Source: Lachnospiraceae bacterium
Lineage (GTDB): Bacteria; Bacillota; Clostridia; Lachnospirales; Lachnospiraceae
Assembly (NCBI GenBank): GCA_017450065.1
Contig: JAFSYI010000014.1
Coordinates: 62,001 to 126,000, forward strand
Length of the DNA stretch: 64,000 bases
Direction: 5' to 3'
The position numbers and the translations under genes were made by a program. Below are positions 7,699 to 16,862 of this stretch, in pieces. The number at the start of each line of letters is the position of its first letter. The stretch's first letter is position 1. The notes below the pieces were generated by a model. It searched no databases and was not told the origin of the DNA. It saw only the letters and a list, made by a program, of their open reading frames with translations.

Positions 7699-9207
7699 AT
7701 GGATGCGACTTTTAAGGCATTAAGAAAATGCAGGGACATATGCAGGATGTATTGCGGAGTAAACAGCGGCTACAGTCCTGATGAGCTGTTTGACATGTTC
7801 AGGAACAATGCATTGAATATAGCTTATTTTATGGCGTCATGCGACGGGATGGTATCCCAGTCGGAAATACGCATGATAAATGAGATATTCCAGATACTGA
7901 TCGATGAGGATTTTCTTAAGAAAAATTACGGAAATGACATAACGGGCGAGAACAGTGTCATAAGACATGTTCCCAAATGCATCATGGTTATCGCCAAGGG
8001 CGAAAAGGATGCAAACCTCGGAGGCAAGTGTTATCTTGTAAGTACGAGAGAGCTGCTGAACACACTTATTCTTATAGCCAATATAGTGATAAACTGCGAT
8101 GGCAAGAGACTACAGTATCCGGTGATGCTGCTGCAGCATTTTACCAACGTGTGTATGCGCTATATCGGGGGAGTGGAGGAAAACGATGAACTGGCCACGG
8201 GAGAGGTGGCTTACAAAAGTGACAAATTCGGAGGACGGATACCGGGCGCTGTCGGTATCATCACAGATACAGACAGGATAGACGAAGAGAAAGAACAGAT
8301 AAAGGAAAATGCAAGAAAACACATAACTTTACGGGAACAGATGGAAATGGAAAACGCCACTCTGTTTTCCCGGGAAAGCAATGTGGCGAGAAAGGATGTC
8401 AGGCAGATACTTGCAGAGGTCGACAGTCTTACAGGTCTTGCGGGCGTTAAGAAGGAGGTACATGATATAGTTAATCTCCTTACGGTTCAGAAGATGAGGG
8501 AAAGTCACGGACTTAAGACTCCCGAGATTTCCAGGCATATGGTATTCACCGGTAATCCCGGGACCGGCAAGACTACCATTGCCCGCAAAATAGCGATGGC
8601 CTACGGTTCGCTGGGTATACTTAATAAGGGTCATCTTATTGAGACAGACAGGGCAGGTCTCGTGGCAGGTTATATGGGACAGACCGCCGAGAAGGTCAGG
8701 GAGGTTGTGGAGTCGGCCCTTGACGGAGTGCTGTTCATAGACGAAGCTTATACTCTTGTGAGCGACAGGGAAGGGGATTACGGACAGGAGGCTATTGATA
8801 CTCTGCTTAAGATGATGGAGGATAACAGGGACAGACTTGTTGTTATAGTCGCGGGTTATCCGGACCTTATGGAGAAATTCATTGATTCCAATCCCGGCCT
8901 CAGATCCCGCTTTAACAGATATATCCATTTCGATGATTACAGTGATGAGGAGCTGCTGCGTATATTCATGACAAGGGTTAAGGAGCAGGATTACAGGGTT
9001 AATATTTCGCTTAAGCCGCTCCTGCTTGCACGGATTTCACAATTAAGGGCTGAAGAAGGCGAGTCCTTCGGCAACGCAAGAACAGTGAGAAACTACTTCG
9101 AACAGGTGATATCCAATCAGGCGAACCGTATTGTATCGGAAATGAACGGCATGGATGACGAGGGTGAAAAAGACTCACTGATGGAGATAATAAAAGAAGA
9201 TCTGTAA
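7699..9207 (+). CDS. CbbX/SpoVK-like AAA+ ATPase with TerB-like N-terminus
   Basis: A 502-residue protein. Residues 25-165 are helical and resemble a TerB-like module, with acidic patches such as MASCDGMVSQSE and ANIVINCDGK. The AAA+ core begins near 240 (LDSLTGLAGVKKEV-type entry) with Walker A GNPGTGKT at about 285-292 and Walker B VLFIDEAYTL at about 344. The core is of the CbbX/SpoVK class, whose members remodel protein complexes. AGGGAG precedes the ATG. No Rubisco or sporulation partner lies nearby, so the client is unknown. Confidence 0.85.
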   Translation: MDATFKALRKCRDICRMYCGVNSGYSPDELFDMFRNNALNIAYFMASCDGMVSQSEIRMINEIFQILIDEDFLKKNYGNDITGENSVIRHVPKCIMVIAKGEKDANLGGKCYLVSTRELLNTLILIANIVINCDGKRLQYPVMLLQHFTNVCMRYIGGVEENDELATGEVAYKSDKFGGRIPGAVGIITDTDRIDEEKEQIKENARKHITLREQMEMENATLFSRESNVARKDVRQILAEVDSLTGLAGVKKEVHDIVNLLTVQKMRESHGLKTPEISRHMVFTGNPGTGKTTIARKIAMAYGSLGILNKGHLIETDRAGLVAGYMGQTAEKVREVVESALDGVLFIDEAYTLVSDREGDYGQEAIDTLLKMMEDNRDRLVVIVAGYPDLMEKFIDSNPGLRSRFNRYIHFDDYSDEELLRIFMTRVKEQDYRVNISLKPLLLARISQLRAEEGESFGNARTVRNYFEQVISNQANRIVSEMNGMDDEGEKDSLMEIIKEDL

Positions 9208-9211
9208 ATTA

Positions 9212-9238
9212 CTAGCACTCACCCTTGACGAGTGCTAA
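9212..9238. promoter_or_regulatory. CIRCE element (HrcA operator) of clpB
   Basis: CTAGCACTC - 9 bp - GAGTGCTAA matches the CIRCE consensus at 17 of 18 arm positions; only the first base differs. HrcA binding here should block the overlapping promoter. Confidence 0.93.
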
Positions 9239-9253
9239 TAATTGGTGTATGAT
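9225..9253 (+). promoter_or_regulatory. clpB promoter nested in CIRCE
   Basis: TTGACG (9225-9230) lies within the CIRCE spacer and right arm, and TATGAT (9248-9253) follows after 17 bp. Transcription would begin near 9260, inside the long hairpin described separately. Confidence 0.75.
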
Positions 9254-9254
9254 G

Positions 9255-9305
9255 TAACTGTTCAGGATAGCAGATAAAGGTATCTGAGTCTGTCCCGGAC
9301 AGTTA
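9255..9305 (+). repeat. 22-bp leader hairpin of clpB; member of a dispersed repeat family
   Basis: A 16-bp outer stem (9255-9270 with 9290-9305; one mismatch, two G-U pairs) continues into CAGATA-AAGG-TATCTG. The outer arms read TAACTGTTCAGG and, on the other strand, TAACTGTCCGGG. Both belong to the TAACTRTYCRGA family seen at five other places in this window. The hairpin fills almost the whole 5' leader. Confidence 0.7.
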
Positions 9306-9331
9306 TCATTTTTTGCGGGAGGTGAGGTTTT

Positions 9332-11917
9332 ATGGATATCAATTTGTTTACACAGAAGAGCCGTGAGGCATTAAATGACATTGAACAGACAGCCATGGAG
9401 AATGGCAATCAGGAAATGGTGCAGGCGCATCTGTTACTTGCGCTGCTGCAGCAGGAGGACGGGCTTATTCCCAAGATGATCGAGAAGATGGAAATAAACC
9501 TCCCTTATTTTAAAAACGCAGTTCAGAAGGTTATTGACGGGCGTCCCAAGGTTCAGGGCGGGAAGAGATACTGGAGCCAGCAGCTTAATGATGCTGTACT
9601 GTCTGCCGAGAAGGAGCTTAAGCTGTTCGGTGATGAATATGTTTCGGTTGAGCATCTGATGCTGTCACTGATAGCTCATCCCGATCGTGAAATGAAGGCT
9701 CTGTTTACCGAATTCGGCATTACCAGGGAGCGTTTTCTTCAGGCACTTCAGGCGGTAAGGGGCAACCAGCGCGTCAGCAGCGATAATCCGGAAGCAACCT
9801 ATGACACCCTCGAAAAATACGGTGTAGAGCTGGTATCAAGGGCAAGGGAGCAGAAGATGGATCCCGTTATCGGACGAGACGATGAGATCAGGAACGTCAT
9901 AAGGATACTGTCGAGAAAGACCAAGAATAATCCCGTGCTTATCGGCGAACCCGGTGTCGGAAAAACAGCAGTGGTTGAGGGACTTGCGCAGCGTATAGCC
10001 GGCGGAGACGTACCTGAGAATCTAAAGGATAAGAAAATATTCTCGCTTGATATGGGTGCGCTTGTTGCAGGTGCCAAGTACAGGGGTGAATTCGAGGAGC
10101 GTCTTAAGGCGGTGCTTGAGGATGTAAGGCAGTCGGACGGAGAGATCATCCTGTTCATTGACGAGCTTCACTTAATAGTCGGAGCAGGCAAGACAGACGG
10201 TGCGATGGATGCCGGTAATATGCTTAAGCCCATGCTTGCAAGAGGAGAGCTTCACTGCATAGGCGCCACCACACTTGATGAGTACAGGCAGTATATCGAG
10301 AAGGATGCTGCGCTTGAACGCCGTTTCCAGCCTGTCATGGTGGATGAGCCGTCGGTGGAGGAAACGATCTCCATCCTTAGAGGATTAAAGGAGAGGTATG
10401 AGAACTTCCATCATGTTAAAATTACGGATTCAGCCCTTGTATCGGCAGCGACCCTTAGCCACAGATATATCTCGGACAGGTTTCTGCCGGATAAGGCCAT
10501 AGACCTTGTGGATGAGGCCTGTGCGCTCATTAAGACAGAGCTTAATTCCATGCCCACGGAGCTTGATGAGCTTAACCGTAAGGTTACCCAGCTTAAGATC
10601 GAAGCAGAGGCTCTGAAGAAGGAAAACGACCGGCTGAGTCAAGAGAGACTGGAGGCGCTTAACAGGGAGCTCGCCGAGAAAACAGAGGAGCTTACCAACC
10701 GCATGGCTCAATGGGAGAATGAGAAGGCATCGGTTGAGAAGCTTCAGAATTTAAGACAGGATATAGAGGATGCGAAGAATGAGCTTGCCATAGCCCAGAG
10801 GGACGGCAATTATGCCAGAGCCGGAGAGCTTCAGTATGATATCATCCCGCGCCTTACCGGGACTCTTGAAACAGAAGAGAAGCAGATAAAGTCAGGGGAC
10901 GGCGGTCTGGTACATGAAAACGTATCCGATGAAGAGATAGCAAAGATAATCTCACGCTGGACCGGCATTCCGATTGCCAAGCTGACGGAATCCGAGCGCT
11001 CCAAAACCCTTCATCTTGACGAGGAGCTGCATAAGCGTGTGATCGGGCAGGATGAAGCGGTGACCAGGGTATCGGAGGCAATAATAAGGAGCAAGGCGGG
11101 AATAAAGGATCCGTCTAAGCCTATAGGTTCCTTCCTGTTCCTGGGGCCTACCGGTGTGGGAAAGACGGAGCTGGCCAAGTCATTGGCACAGAGTCTCTTC
11201 GATGATGAGAATAACATGGTCAGGATAGATATGTCCGAGTACATGGAGAAGTATTCGGTATCAAGGCTTATCGGGGCGCCTCCCGGATATGTGGGCTATG
11301 AGGAGGGCGGCCAGCTGACAGAGGCTGTCAGGAGAAAGCCGTACTCCGTAGTGCTCTTCGATGAGGTGGAGAAGGCGCATCCGGATGTGTTCAATGTGCT
11401 GCTTCAGGTTCTCGATGACGGACGTATTACCGATTCGCAGGGACGGACGGTTGATTTCAAGAATACCATCCTTATCATGACGAGCAATATAGGCTCCGAA
11501 TACCTGCTTGACGGGATAGATGAGAACGGGAATATTAAGTCTGAGGCTGAGGAAATGGTCATGAATGACCTGAGAGCGCATTTCAGGCCCGAGTTTTTAA
11601 ACCGTCTGGATGAAATGATAATGTTCAAGCCTCTCACGAAGGACAATATAAGCGGTATAGTAGAACTGCTGGTTTCGGATCTTAATAAGAGACTGTCCGA
11701 CAGGAACCTCAGCATCAGGCTTACGGAAGCGGCGCGCGCACATATTACAGACGGAGGATACGATCCGGTGTACGGGGCAAGACCTCTTAAGCGGTTCCTG
11801 CAGAAGACGGTGGAAACCCTGAGCGCAAAGCTCATACTGAGCGGAAATGTGTCGGAGGGAGATGTTATAACCATTGACGAATCGGACGGTGAGCTTGTCG
11901 CATACAGGCAGGCCTGA
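9332..11917 (+). CDS. clpB: ATP-dependent disaggregase ClpB
   Basis: An 861-residue protein of standard ClpB length that resolves protein aggregates with the DnaK system. Order: Clp N-domain repeats (1-145), NBD1 with Walker A GEPGVGKT at 205-212 and Walker B ILFIDELH, a coiled-coil M domain (about 400-520, which separates ClpB from ClpC), and NBD2 with GPTGVGKT at 605-612, [15 protein letters not shown] and the C-terminal D2-small domain (VYGARPLKR). GGGAGGTGAGG precedes the ATG. HrcA control is indicated by the CIRCE site. Confidence 0.98.
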   Translation: MDINLFTQKSREALNDIEQTAMENGNQEMVQAHLLLALLQQEDGLIPKMIEKMEINLPYFKNAVQKVIDGRPKVQGGKRYWSQQLNDAVLSAEKELKLFGDEYVSVEHLMLSLIAHPDREMKALFTEFGITRERFLQALQAVRGNQRVSSDNPEATYDTLEKYGVELVSRAREQKMDPVIGRDDEIRNVIRILSRKTKNNPVLIGEPGVGKTAVVEGLAQRIAGGDVPENLKDKKIFSLDMGALVAGAKYRGEFEERLKAVLEDVRQSDGEIILFIDELHLIVGAGKTDGAMDAGNMLKPMLARGELHCIGATTLDEYRQYIEKDAALERRFQPVMVDEPSVEETISILRGLKERYENFHHVKITDSALVSAATLSHRYISDRFLPDKAIDLVDEACALIKTELNSMPTELDELNRKVTQLKIEAEALKKENDRLSQERLEALNRELAEKTEELTNRMAQWENEKASVEKLQNLRQDIEDAKNELAIAQRDGNYARAGELQYDIIPRLTGTLETEEKQIKSGDGGLVHENVSDEEIAKIISRWTGIPIAKLTESERSKTLHLDEELHKRVIGQDEAVTRVSEAIIRSKAGIKDPSKPIGSFLFLGPTGVGKTELAKSLAQSLFDDENNMVRIDMSEYMEKYSVSRLIGAPPGYVGYEEGGQLTEAVRRKPYSVVLFDEVEKAHPDVFNVLLQVLDDGRITDSQGRTVDFKNTILIMTSNIGSEYLLDGIDENGNIKSEAEEMVMNDLRAHFRPEFLNRLDEMIMFKPLTKDNISGIVELLVSDLNKRLSDRNLSIRLTEAARAHITDGGYDPVYGARPLKRFLQKTVETLSAKLILSGNVSEGDVITIDESDGELVAYRQA

Positions 11918-11928
11918 GTAATATCTGG

Positions 11929-11976
11929 TAACTGTCCGGACAGCAAATATAACATATATCTGTATCCGGACGGTTA
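11929..11976. repeat. Dispersed inverted repeat downstream of clpB
   Basis: TAACTGTCCGGA (11929-11940) and TCCGGACGGTTA (11965-11976) pair at 11 of 12 positions. The left arm also holds the perfect palindrome CTGTCCGGACAG. No T-run follows. It is the same family as the clpB leader hairpin, so clpB has a copy on each side. Confidence 0.65.
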
Positions 11977-12019
11977 TGTATGACTTTCTGATGAAATTCT
12001 CTGTTCTACGTGAGGTGTT

Positions 12020-12634
12020 ATGAGAAATACAGGAAAGAACTGCGGCTTAGGACGTGCAATACTTTTTGGCGTATATTTAAGTATAACGGTTTTTGCCGTA
12101 TGGCTTACGGGGTGTATGAAGGCTCCCGGTATTTTGGATCAGGAGCCTGTCATACCTCTTACCGGCAGCCCGCAGGTGAAGGATGAGGATACTTATCCTT
12201 CACTGCATCTTAGCGGAGATGCGGAAGAAATAAATGATACTGAGGAAACAAATGATACCGCAGAGACTAAGGCCGCCGGGGACAGTATAAGAAACGGTGA
12301 TTATCAGGTGGAGGGTGTTCAGCTTAGCGGGAAACAGCTTGAAAAGATGTCGGCATATTTCAACCTGAGGGATGTTAATCCCTATCTTCAGCAGGTATAT
12401 CTTATACCGGAGGATTTTGACAAAGAAGCGGAGAATATCCCGGTTAACATAACATGTGTAGCCGGTTCCTATGATTCAAACAGGCTTTACAGTATATTCT
12501 ATAAAAAGGAAGGCAGCAACGCGTTGTGGAATGTTATTATGAGAAGACGTGACCCGGGACAGGATAAGGAGGACGGTGATTACAGATTTCACTCAAACCG
12601 TCTGCTCGACCCTAACGGTGAAGAGATGAAATGA
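12020..12634 (+). CDS. Hypothetical lipoprotein
   Basis: A 204-residue protein with a hydrophobic N-terminus ending in the lipobox LTGC (Cys near residue 32), so it should be lipidated and held on the outer face of the membrane. After a threonine/glutamate-rich linker (about 60-95) a compact domain of about 100 residues follows (VEGVQLSGKQLEKMSAYFN, VPVNITCVAGS-like strands). I do not recognise this domain. It converges on the ECF S gene with only 2 bp between stops. Confidence 0.7.
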   Translation: MRNTGKNCGLGRAILFGVYLSITVFAVWLTGCMKAPGILDQEPVIPLTGSPQVKDEDTYPSLHLSGDAEEINDTEETNDTAETKAAGDSIRNGDYQVEGVQLSGKQLEKMSAYFNLRDVNPYLQQVYLIPEDFDKEAENIPVNITCVAGSYDSNRLYSIFYKKEGSNALWNVIMRRRDPGQDKEDGDYRFHSNRLLDPNGEEMK

Positions 12635-12636
12635 TC

Positions 12637-13200
12637 CTATTTGCTCCTGAACATAAGCCTTGCCATAAGAGGAGTAATGATTATCGCTGTTATTATTCCT
12701 ATCGATGCCTGAAGGCAGTTAAAGGGGAGCGAGATGGCCGAATCCTTAAGGGCCTGTATGAGTATGTTACGGTTAAGCCGGCTGTTGCCGTAGATAATAC
12801 GGGCAACATCATACAGATAATAGCCTGAGATCATGATGAGTTCTCCCACGGCCCCTTCAATGGCCGTGTTTATATAGTTAAAGGAACCCATGCGTGACCG
12901 GCCCGAAAGCAGCATATGACAGATCGCGGCTCCCGTAGCCAGAAAGGCCTTGATCACAAAGGTGGCCGGTGCTATGGATGAGTATCCCCCTATCAGATCG
13001 GCCAGCGCGGATCCGGTACCGGCAGCTATCGAGCCTGCCACGGGGCCAAGTATGATCCCGCATGCCAGTGCGAATCCGTCCCCGAGATTAACATATCCCG
13101 TACCCGGAGTGGGAATCCGTACCGCCATCGTGGCAATACAGGTTATGGCTGCCATAAGCACCATGCCTGTTCTTTTTTCCGAAATAGTAAGATTATCCAT
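12637..13200 (-). CDS. ECF transporter substrate-binding (S) component
   Basis: A 187-residue membrane protein with about five or six hydrophobic segments. The PF07155-like signature is visible: IPTPGTGYVNLGDG, then LGPVAGSIAAGTGSALADLIGGY and FVIKAFLATG. Such S components capture a vitamin or related substrate and dock on a shared ECF energising module, which is not encoded here. The substrate is not decidable; no riboswitch precedes it. ATG 13200 is chosen because the promoter places +1 at that base; the frame could extend to a TTG at 13245, but that lies upstream of the promoter. Confidence 0.85.
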   Translation of the reverse strand: MDNLTISEKRTGMVLMAAITCIATMAVRIPTPGTGYVNLGDGFALACGIILGPVAGSIAAGTGSALADLIGGYSSIAPATFVIKAFLATGAAICHMLLSGRSRMGSFNYINTAIEGAVGELIMISGYYLYDVARIIYGNSRLNRNILIQALKDSAISLPFNCLQASIGIITAIIITPLMARLMFRSK

Positions 13201-13206
13201 GTCAAC

Positions 13207-13235
13207 ATTATATTTTTCACGAAAAAAAATGTCAA
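13207..13235 (-). promoter_or_regulatory. Consensus promoter giving a leaderless ECF S mRNA
   Basis: On the minus strand a perfect TTGACA (13230-13235) and a perfect TATAAT (13207-13212) are 17 bp apart. The ATG begins 6 nt after the -10, which is where transcription should start, and no Shine-Dalgarno sequence is present. Confidence 0.75.
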
Positions 13236-13339
13236 CAAAAGCCAAGTGTGCTATACTATCATAGGAGAATGACGGTAAAGCATTTATTCCGTTATGCTCT
13301 GAACAGTATATTCATACACATGATCAGCCGGGATAAAGA

Positions 13340-14632
13340 ATGAAATTAGTACATATTAAACAGATCAAAGGCTCCCGAAGCCTGTATGGAAGCTTCCTTT
13401 ACATTGCCCTCCTTCCTCTGTTCCTTTTCGGAATAGTGATGATGATATACAGCTCCTATACGCTGAGGGGAAATATCCAGAAGGAAGTAAGTGACAACTT
13501 AAGAAATGTCGGCGTTGCCGTGCTGTCCGCCTACGAAACATCATATGAAGGCGATTATAACGTGATCATAGTGGACGGTGATGTCGAATTCTACAAAGGC
13601 GACGTTCTGCTCAGCAACGATACCGGGCTTATTGATAAGATTAAAGCGGATACGGGAGTCGAGATATCACTTTTCTTTTATGACACCAGAGTGCTTACGA
13701 CCATAGAGGATGCAGAAGGCAACCGGATGGTTAACAAGGGCGTTAATTCGACAATACTCAATACCGTTGTCAATAACCGCACGGGCTGTTTTTACAATAA
13801 TGTGCTCATCGGGGATGAGAGGTATTTCGCCTATTATATGCCTATCATGTCATGGGACGGTCTGACGTGTCTGGGTATGATCGGAACGGCGATTCCCGCG
13901 GACGGGGTAAGCGTTATGGTGAGGAAATCGGTCCTGCGTAATCTGCTCATCATACTTCTTACGCTGTTTGTTACGGCATGGTTTATAATGCATTTTACCT
14001 CGGGGCTTATCGATATAATCAAGAAGATAATGAAATTCCTCTCGGAGATCGCCGAGGGCAATCTGGCGACAGATATAGATACCGTTGTAGTACAGAGGAC
14101 AGACGAGCTGGGAGAAATGGGAAGGCTTACCCTTAAGCTCAGGGGTTCCTTAAGAAAGCTTATTGAGAAGGATGCTCTTACGGGTATATACAACAGAAGA
14201 TACGGAACCGGCAAGCTGGCCGAACTTATCGACAGAGGGATACCGTATACTCTGGCCATGGGAGATATTGATTTCTTTAAGAAGTTTAATGATACATACG
14301 GCCATGAATGCGGAGACGCCGTTCTTATATCTGTATCCAAAACCCTGGGTGAGTATATGAGGCAGTACGGATTCGCGGCAAGGTGGGGAGGAGAGGAGTT
14401 CCTGCTTGTTTATGAGAATATGAATGAGCTTGCGGCGTCTGTTGCAACGGAAAGACTGCTCGACCAGATAAGGGAGATCCTTGTGGAACATGACGGACAG
14501 TATCATTCGGTAACCATGTCCTTCGGTGTGGCCGAGAGCAGGCCGGAGCTTTCGATGGATGATAATATAAATGCCGCGGATGCAAGGCTGTATAAGGCCA
14601 AGGAAAACGGAAGGAATCAGGTAGTATCTTAA
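13340..14632 (+). CDS. Membrane diguanylate cyclase (Cache-like sensor, HAMP, GGDEF)
   Basis: A 430-residue protein. TM1 is at about 15-38, an extracellular Cache-like sensor of about 140 residues follows (ends in YYMPI...GMIGTAIPADG), TM2 is at about 195-215, then a HAMP region and a GGDEF domain. The active site is GGEEF near residue 349, with DALTGIYNRR and DIDFFKKFND upstream, so synthesis of c-di-GMP from two GTP is expected. No RxxD inhibitory site lies before GGEEF. A TG-extended -10 (TGC-TATACT, ending 13257) is a possible promoter. Confidence 0.92.
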   Translation: MKLVHIKQIKGSRSLYGSFLYIALLPLFLFGIVMMIYSSYTLRGNIQKEVSDNLRNVGVAVLSAYETSYEGDYNVIIVDGDVEFYKGDVLLSNDTGLIDKIKADTGVEISLFFYDTRVLTTIEDAEGNRMVNKGVNSTILNTVVNNRTGCFYNNVLIGDERYFAYYMPIMSWDGLTCLGMIGTAIPADGVSVMVRKSVLRNLLIILLTLFVTAWFIMHFTSGLIDIIKKIMKFLSEIAEGNLATDIDTVVVQRTDELGEMGRLTLKLRGSLRKLIEKDALTGIYNRRYGTGKLAELIDRGIPYTLAMGDIDFFKKFNDTYGHECGDAVLISVSKTLGEYMRQYGFAARWGGEEFLLVYENMNELAASVATERLLDQIREILVEHDGQYHSVTMSFGVAESRPELSMDDNINAADARLYKAKENGRNQVVS

Positions 14633-14643
14633 TCAGGCGTAAA

Positions 14644-14658
14644 TGTGGTTTGAAACCA
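14644..14658. repeat. Short perfect palindrome between the cyclase and glgX
   Basis: GTGGTTT-G-AAACCAC is a perfect 7-bp dyad just after the cyclase stop, with no T-run after it. It may be a weak transcript end or a protein site. The rest of this 109-bp gap holds a GGGAGG ribosome site and nothing else recognisable. Confidence 0.35.
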
Positions 14659-14741
14659 CGGAGCAATTTATGAAAGGCGACCGGTAAGACAGGATAATCG
14701 TTTGCTCACGAAAAGATAATTGGAAATACGGGAGGAATAAT

Positions 14742-16862
14742 ATGTCAGCACAGAAGGCGTTGATTGATAGATGGATGCCTACGGATATCATAGATAATTT
14801 CAGGGTACGTCCGGGGTATTTTGACAGAATGGGAGCCAATTATTCTTCCGGAGGCGTAAGCTTTACCGTAAGCTCCGTGAATGCAACCGGCTGTACGCTG
14901 TGTCTGTTCCGCCACCGTGAGGAGGAACCTTTCGCCAAACTCAAATATCCCGACAATTACAAAATCGGTAAGGTATTCTCGATGTTTGTGTTTGATCTTG
15001 ATATTGAGAATATTGAATACGCATACTGCTTTGAGGGCCCTTACGATAAGGGCAAGGGACTTCTGTTTGATCCCGACAGGTACATACTGGATCCTTATGC
15101 AAGGGCAGTTGCGGGTCAGAGCGTCTGGGGGAAGAAGTTCGATGATGCCACCTTTTTTAAGGCCAGGGTGGTGAAGAATGATTTCGACTGGGGTAATGAC
15201 AGATCGCCTCATTTAAAGATGCGGGATCTGGTGATATATGAGCTTCACGTCCGTAATTTTACAATACATGAATCCTCGGGTGTATCAAGTCCCGGAACCT
15301 TCAGCGGAATAAAAGAGAAAATACCTTATCTTGTTGATCTGGGCATAAACTGTGTGGAGCTTATGCCTGTATTTGAGTTCAACGAGATGCATAACGCACG
15401 TGAGGTGGATGGAAAGAAGCTGCTTGAATGCTGGGGCTATAACACCACCTGCTTTTTTGCGCCCAATACGGTATATGCGACTCAGGATAAATACAATCAC
15501 GAGGGGAACGAGCTTAAGGAACTGATCAAGGCACTTCATGCCAACGGAATAGAGGTTATCCTTGATGTCGTGTTTAATCATACGGGTGAGGGTAATGAGA
15601 ACGGTCCTTTCTTCTCGTTCAAGGGTCTTGACAACAATATTTATTATATGCTGACGCCGGACGGGCAGTATTATAATTTCAGCGGGTGCGGCAATACGCT
15701 TAACTGTAATCATCCCATAGTACAGCATCTTGTGAGAGAGAGCCTGCGTTACTGGACGATAAATTACAGGATAGACGGTTTCAGGTTTGATCTTGCTTCC
15801 ATTCTGGGACGGAATGAAGACGGGTCTCCGATGAGTAAGCCGCCGCTTATTCAGAGCCTTGCCTTTGATCCGGTTCTCGGAGATGTTAAGCTTATTGCGG
15901 AAGCCTGGGATGCAGCCGGACTGTATCAGGTCGGGAAATTCCCTTCCTGGAACAGATTCTCGGAGTGGAACGGAATGTACAGGGATGATATGAGACGGTT
16001 CCTGCGCGGTGATGATGATATGGCCCAGAAGGCCATAATAAGACTGACCGGTTCGAGGGATCTGTATCCTGATGATATCGGAGGCAGGAATGCATCCGTT
16101 AATTTCCTGTCCTGTCACGACGGCTTCACACTGTATGATCTGTACGCATATAATGTAAAGCATAATGAGGCAAACGGATGGAACAATACCGACGGTGCCG
16201 ATGATAATAACAGCTTCAACTGCGGTGCTGAAGGAGAAACGGATGATGAAGGGATAAACAGGCTGAGACACAGGATGATCATGAATGCCGCGGTGGCACT
16301 CATGATGAGCCGCGGAACTCCCATGTTCTATGCGGGGGATGAATTCGGGAATACACAGTACGGAAATAACAACGCCTACTGTCAGGATAATGAAGTGGGA
16401 TGGATCAACTGGGAGGATAAGGAGAAGAATAAGGATATTTTTGAGGTATTCAGATTCATGATAGCCTTCCGGGAAGATCACCCCTCAATAAGACATAATC
16501 TTTCAAAGAGTATTTTTGATCTTCCCAAGGTCAGTACCCACGGCTATTCGGCTTTTATGGATCATTATACATGGGAAAGCAAACAGGCAGGCGTAATGTA
16601 TGCCGGGCAGAGCAGGAGTTCCGGAAAGAACGATATCGTATATGCCTGCTTTAATACGTATTGGGAGGAGATAACCATCACGATACCGACGATCGCAGCC
16701 AAAGGAAACTGGTACGTAGTATTGGACACTTATGCCGATGACGTCATTTGTGAAAAAAAGCTTGGAGGGACTGAGTATACAATGGGTCCGAGAAGCGCCA
16801 TCGTAATGGAGTACAGGATAAGTACAGGCAGGAACACTCGCAGAGCGGAGCATGTAAGGTGA
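14742..16862 (+). CDS. glgX: Glycogen debranching enzyme (GH13, GlgX/isoamylase type)
   Basis: A 706-residue cytoplasmic enzyme that hydrolyses alpha-1,6 branches of glycogen or limit dextrin. It has an N-terminal CBM48-like domain (about 25-130) and a GH13 barrel with VVFNHTGEGN, the nucleophile Asp in DGFRFDLAS near 350, the acid/base Glu in AEAWDAAG near 387 and the stabilising Asp in LSCHDGFT near 459. It has the WNRFSEWNG segment typical of GlgX/TreX. GGGAGG precedes the ATG. Its stop overlaps the start of the next gene, and no other glycogen gene is in view. Confidence 0.93.
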   Translation: MSAQKALIDRWMPTDIIDNFRVRPGYFDRMGANYSSGGVSFTVSSVNATGCTLCLFRHREEEPFAKLKYPDNYKIGKVFSMFVFDLDIENIEYAYCFEGPYDKGKGLLFDPDRYILDPYARAVAGQSVWGKKFDDATFFKARVVKNDFDWGNDRSPHLKMRDLVIYELHVRNFTIHESSGVSSPGTFSGIKEKIPYLVDLGINCVELMPVFEFNEMHNAREVDGKKLLECWGYNTTCFFAPNTVYATQDKYNHEGNELKELIKALHANGIEVILDVVFNHTGEGNENGPFFSFKGLDNNIYYMLTPDGQYYNFSGCGNTLNCNHPIVQHLVRESLRYWTINYRIDGFRFDLASILGRNEDGSPMSKPPLIQSLAFDPVLGDVKLIAEAWDAAGLYQVGKFPSWNRFSEWNGMYRDDMRRFLRGDDDMAQKAIIRLTGSRDLYPDDIGGRNASVNFLSCHDGFTLYDLYAYNVKHNEANGWNNTDGADDNNSFNCGAEGETDDEGINRLRHRMIMNAAVALMMSRGTPMFYAGDEFGNTQYGNNNAYCQDNEVGWINWEDKEKNKDIFEVFRFMIAFREDHPSIRHNLSKSIFDLPKVSTHGYSAFMDHYTWESKQAGVMYAGQSRSSGKNDIVYACFNTYWEEITITIPTIAAKGNWYVVLDTYADDVICEKKLGGTEYTMGPRSAIVMEYRISTGRNTRRAEHVR

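Noticed and set aside
15285-16481. Long minus-strand open frame (398 codons) opposite glgX
   Set aside because: The plus strand encodes an unmistakable GH13 enzyme; the antisense frame has low-complexity, non-family sequence.
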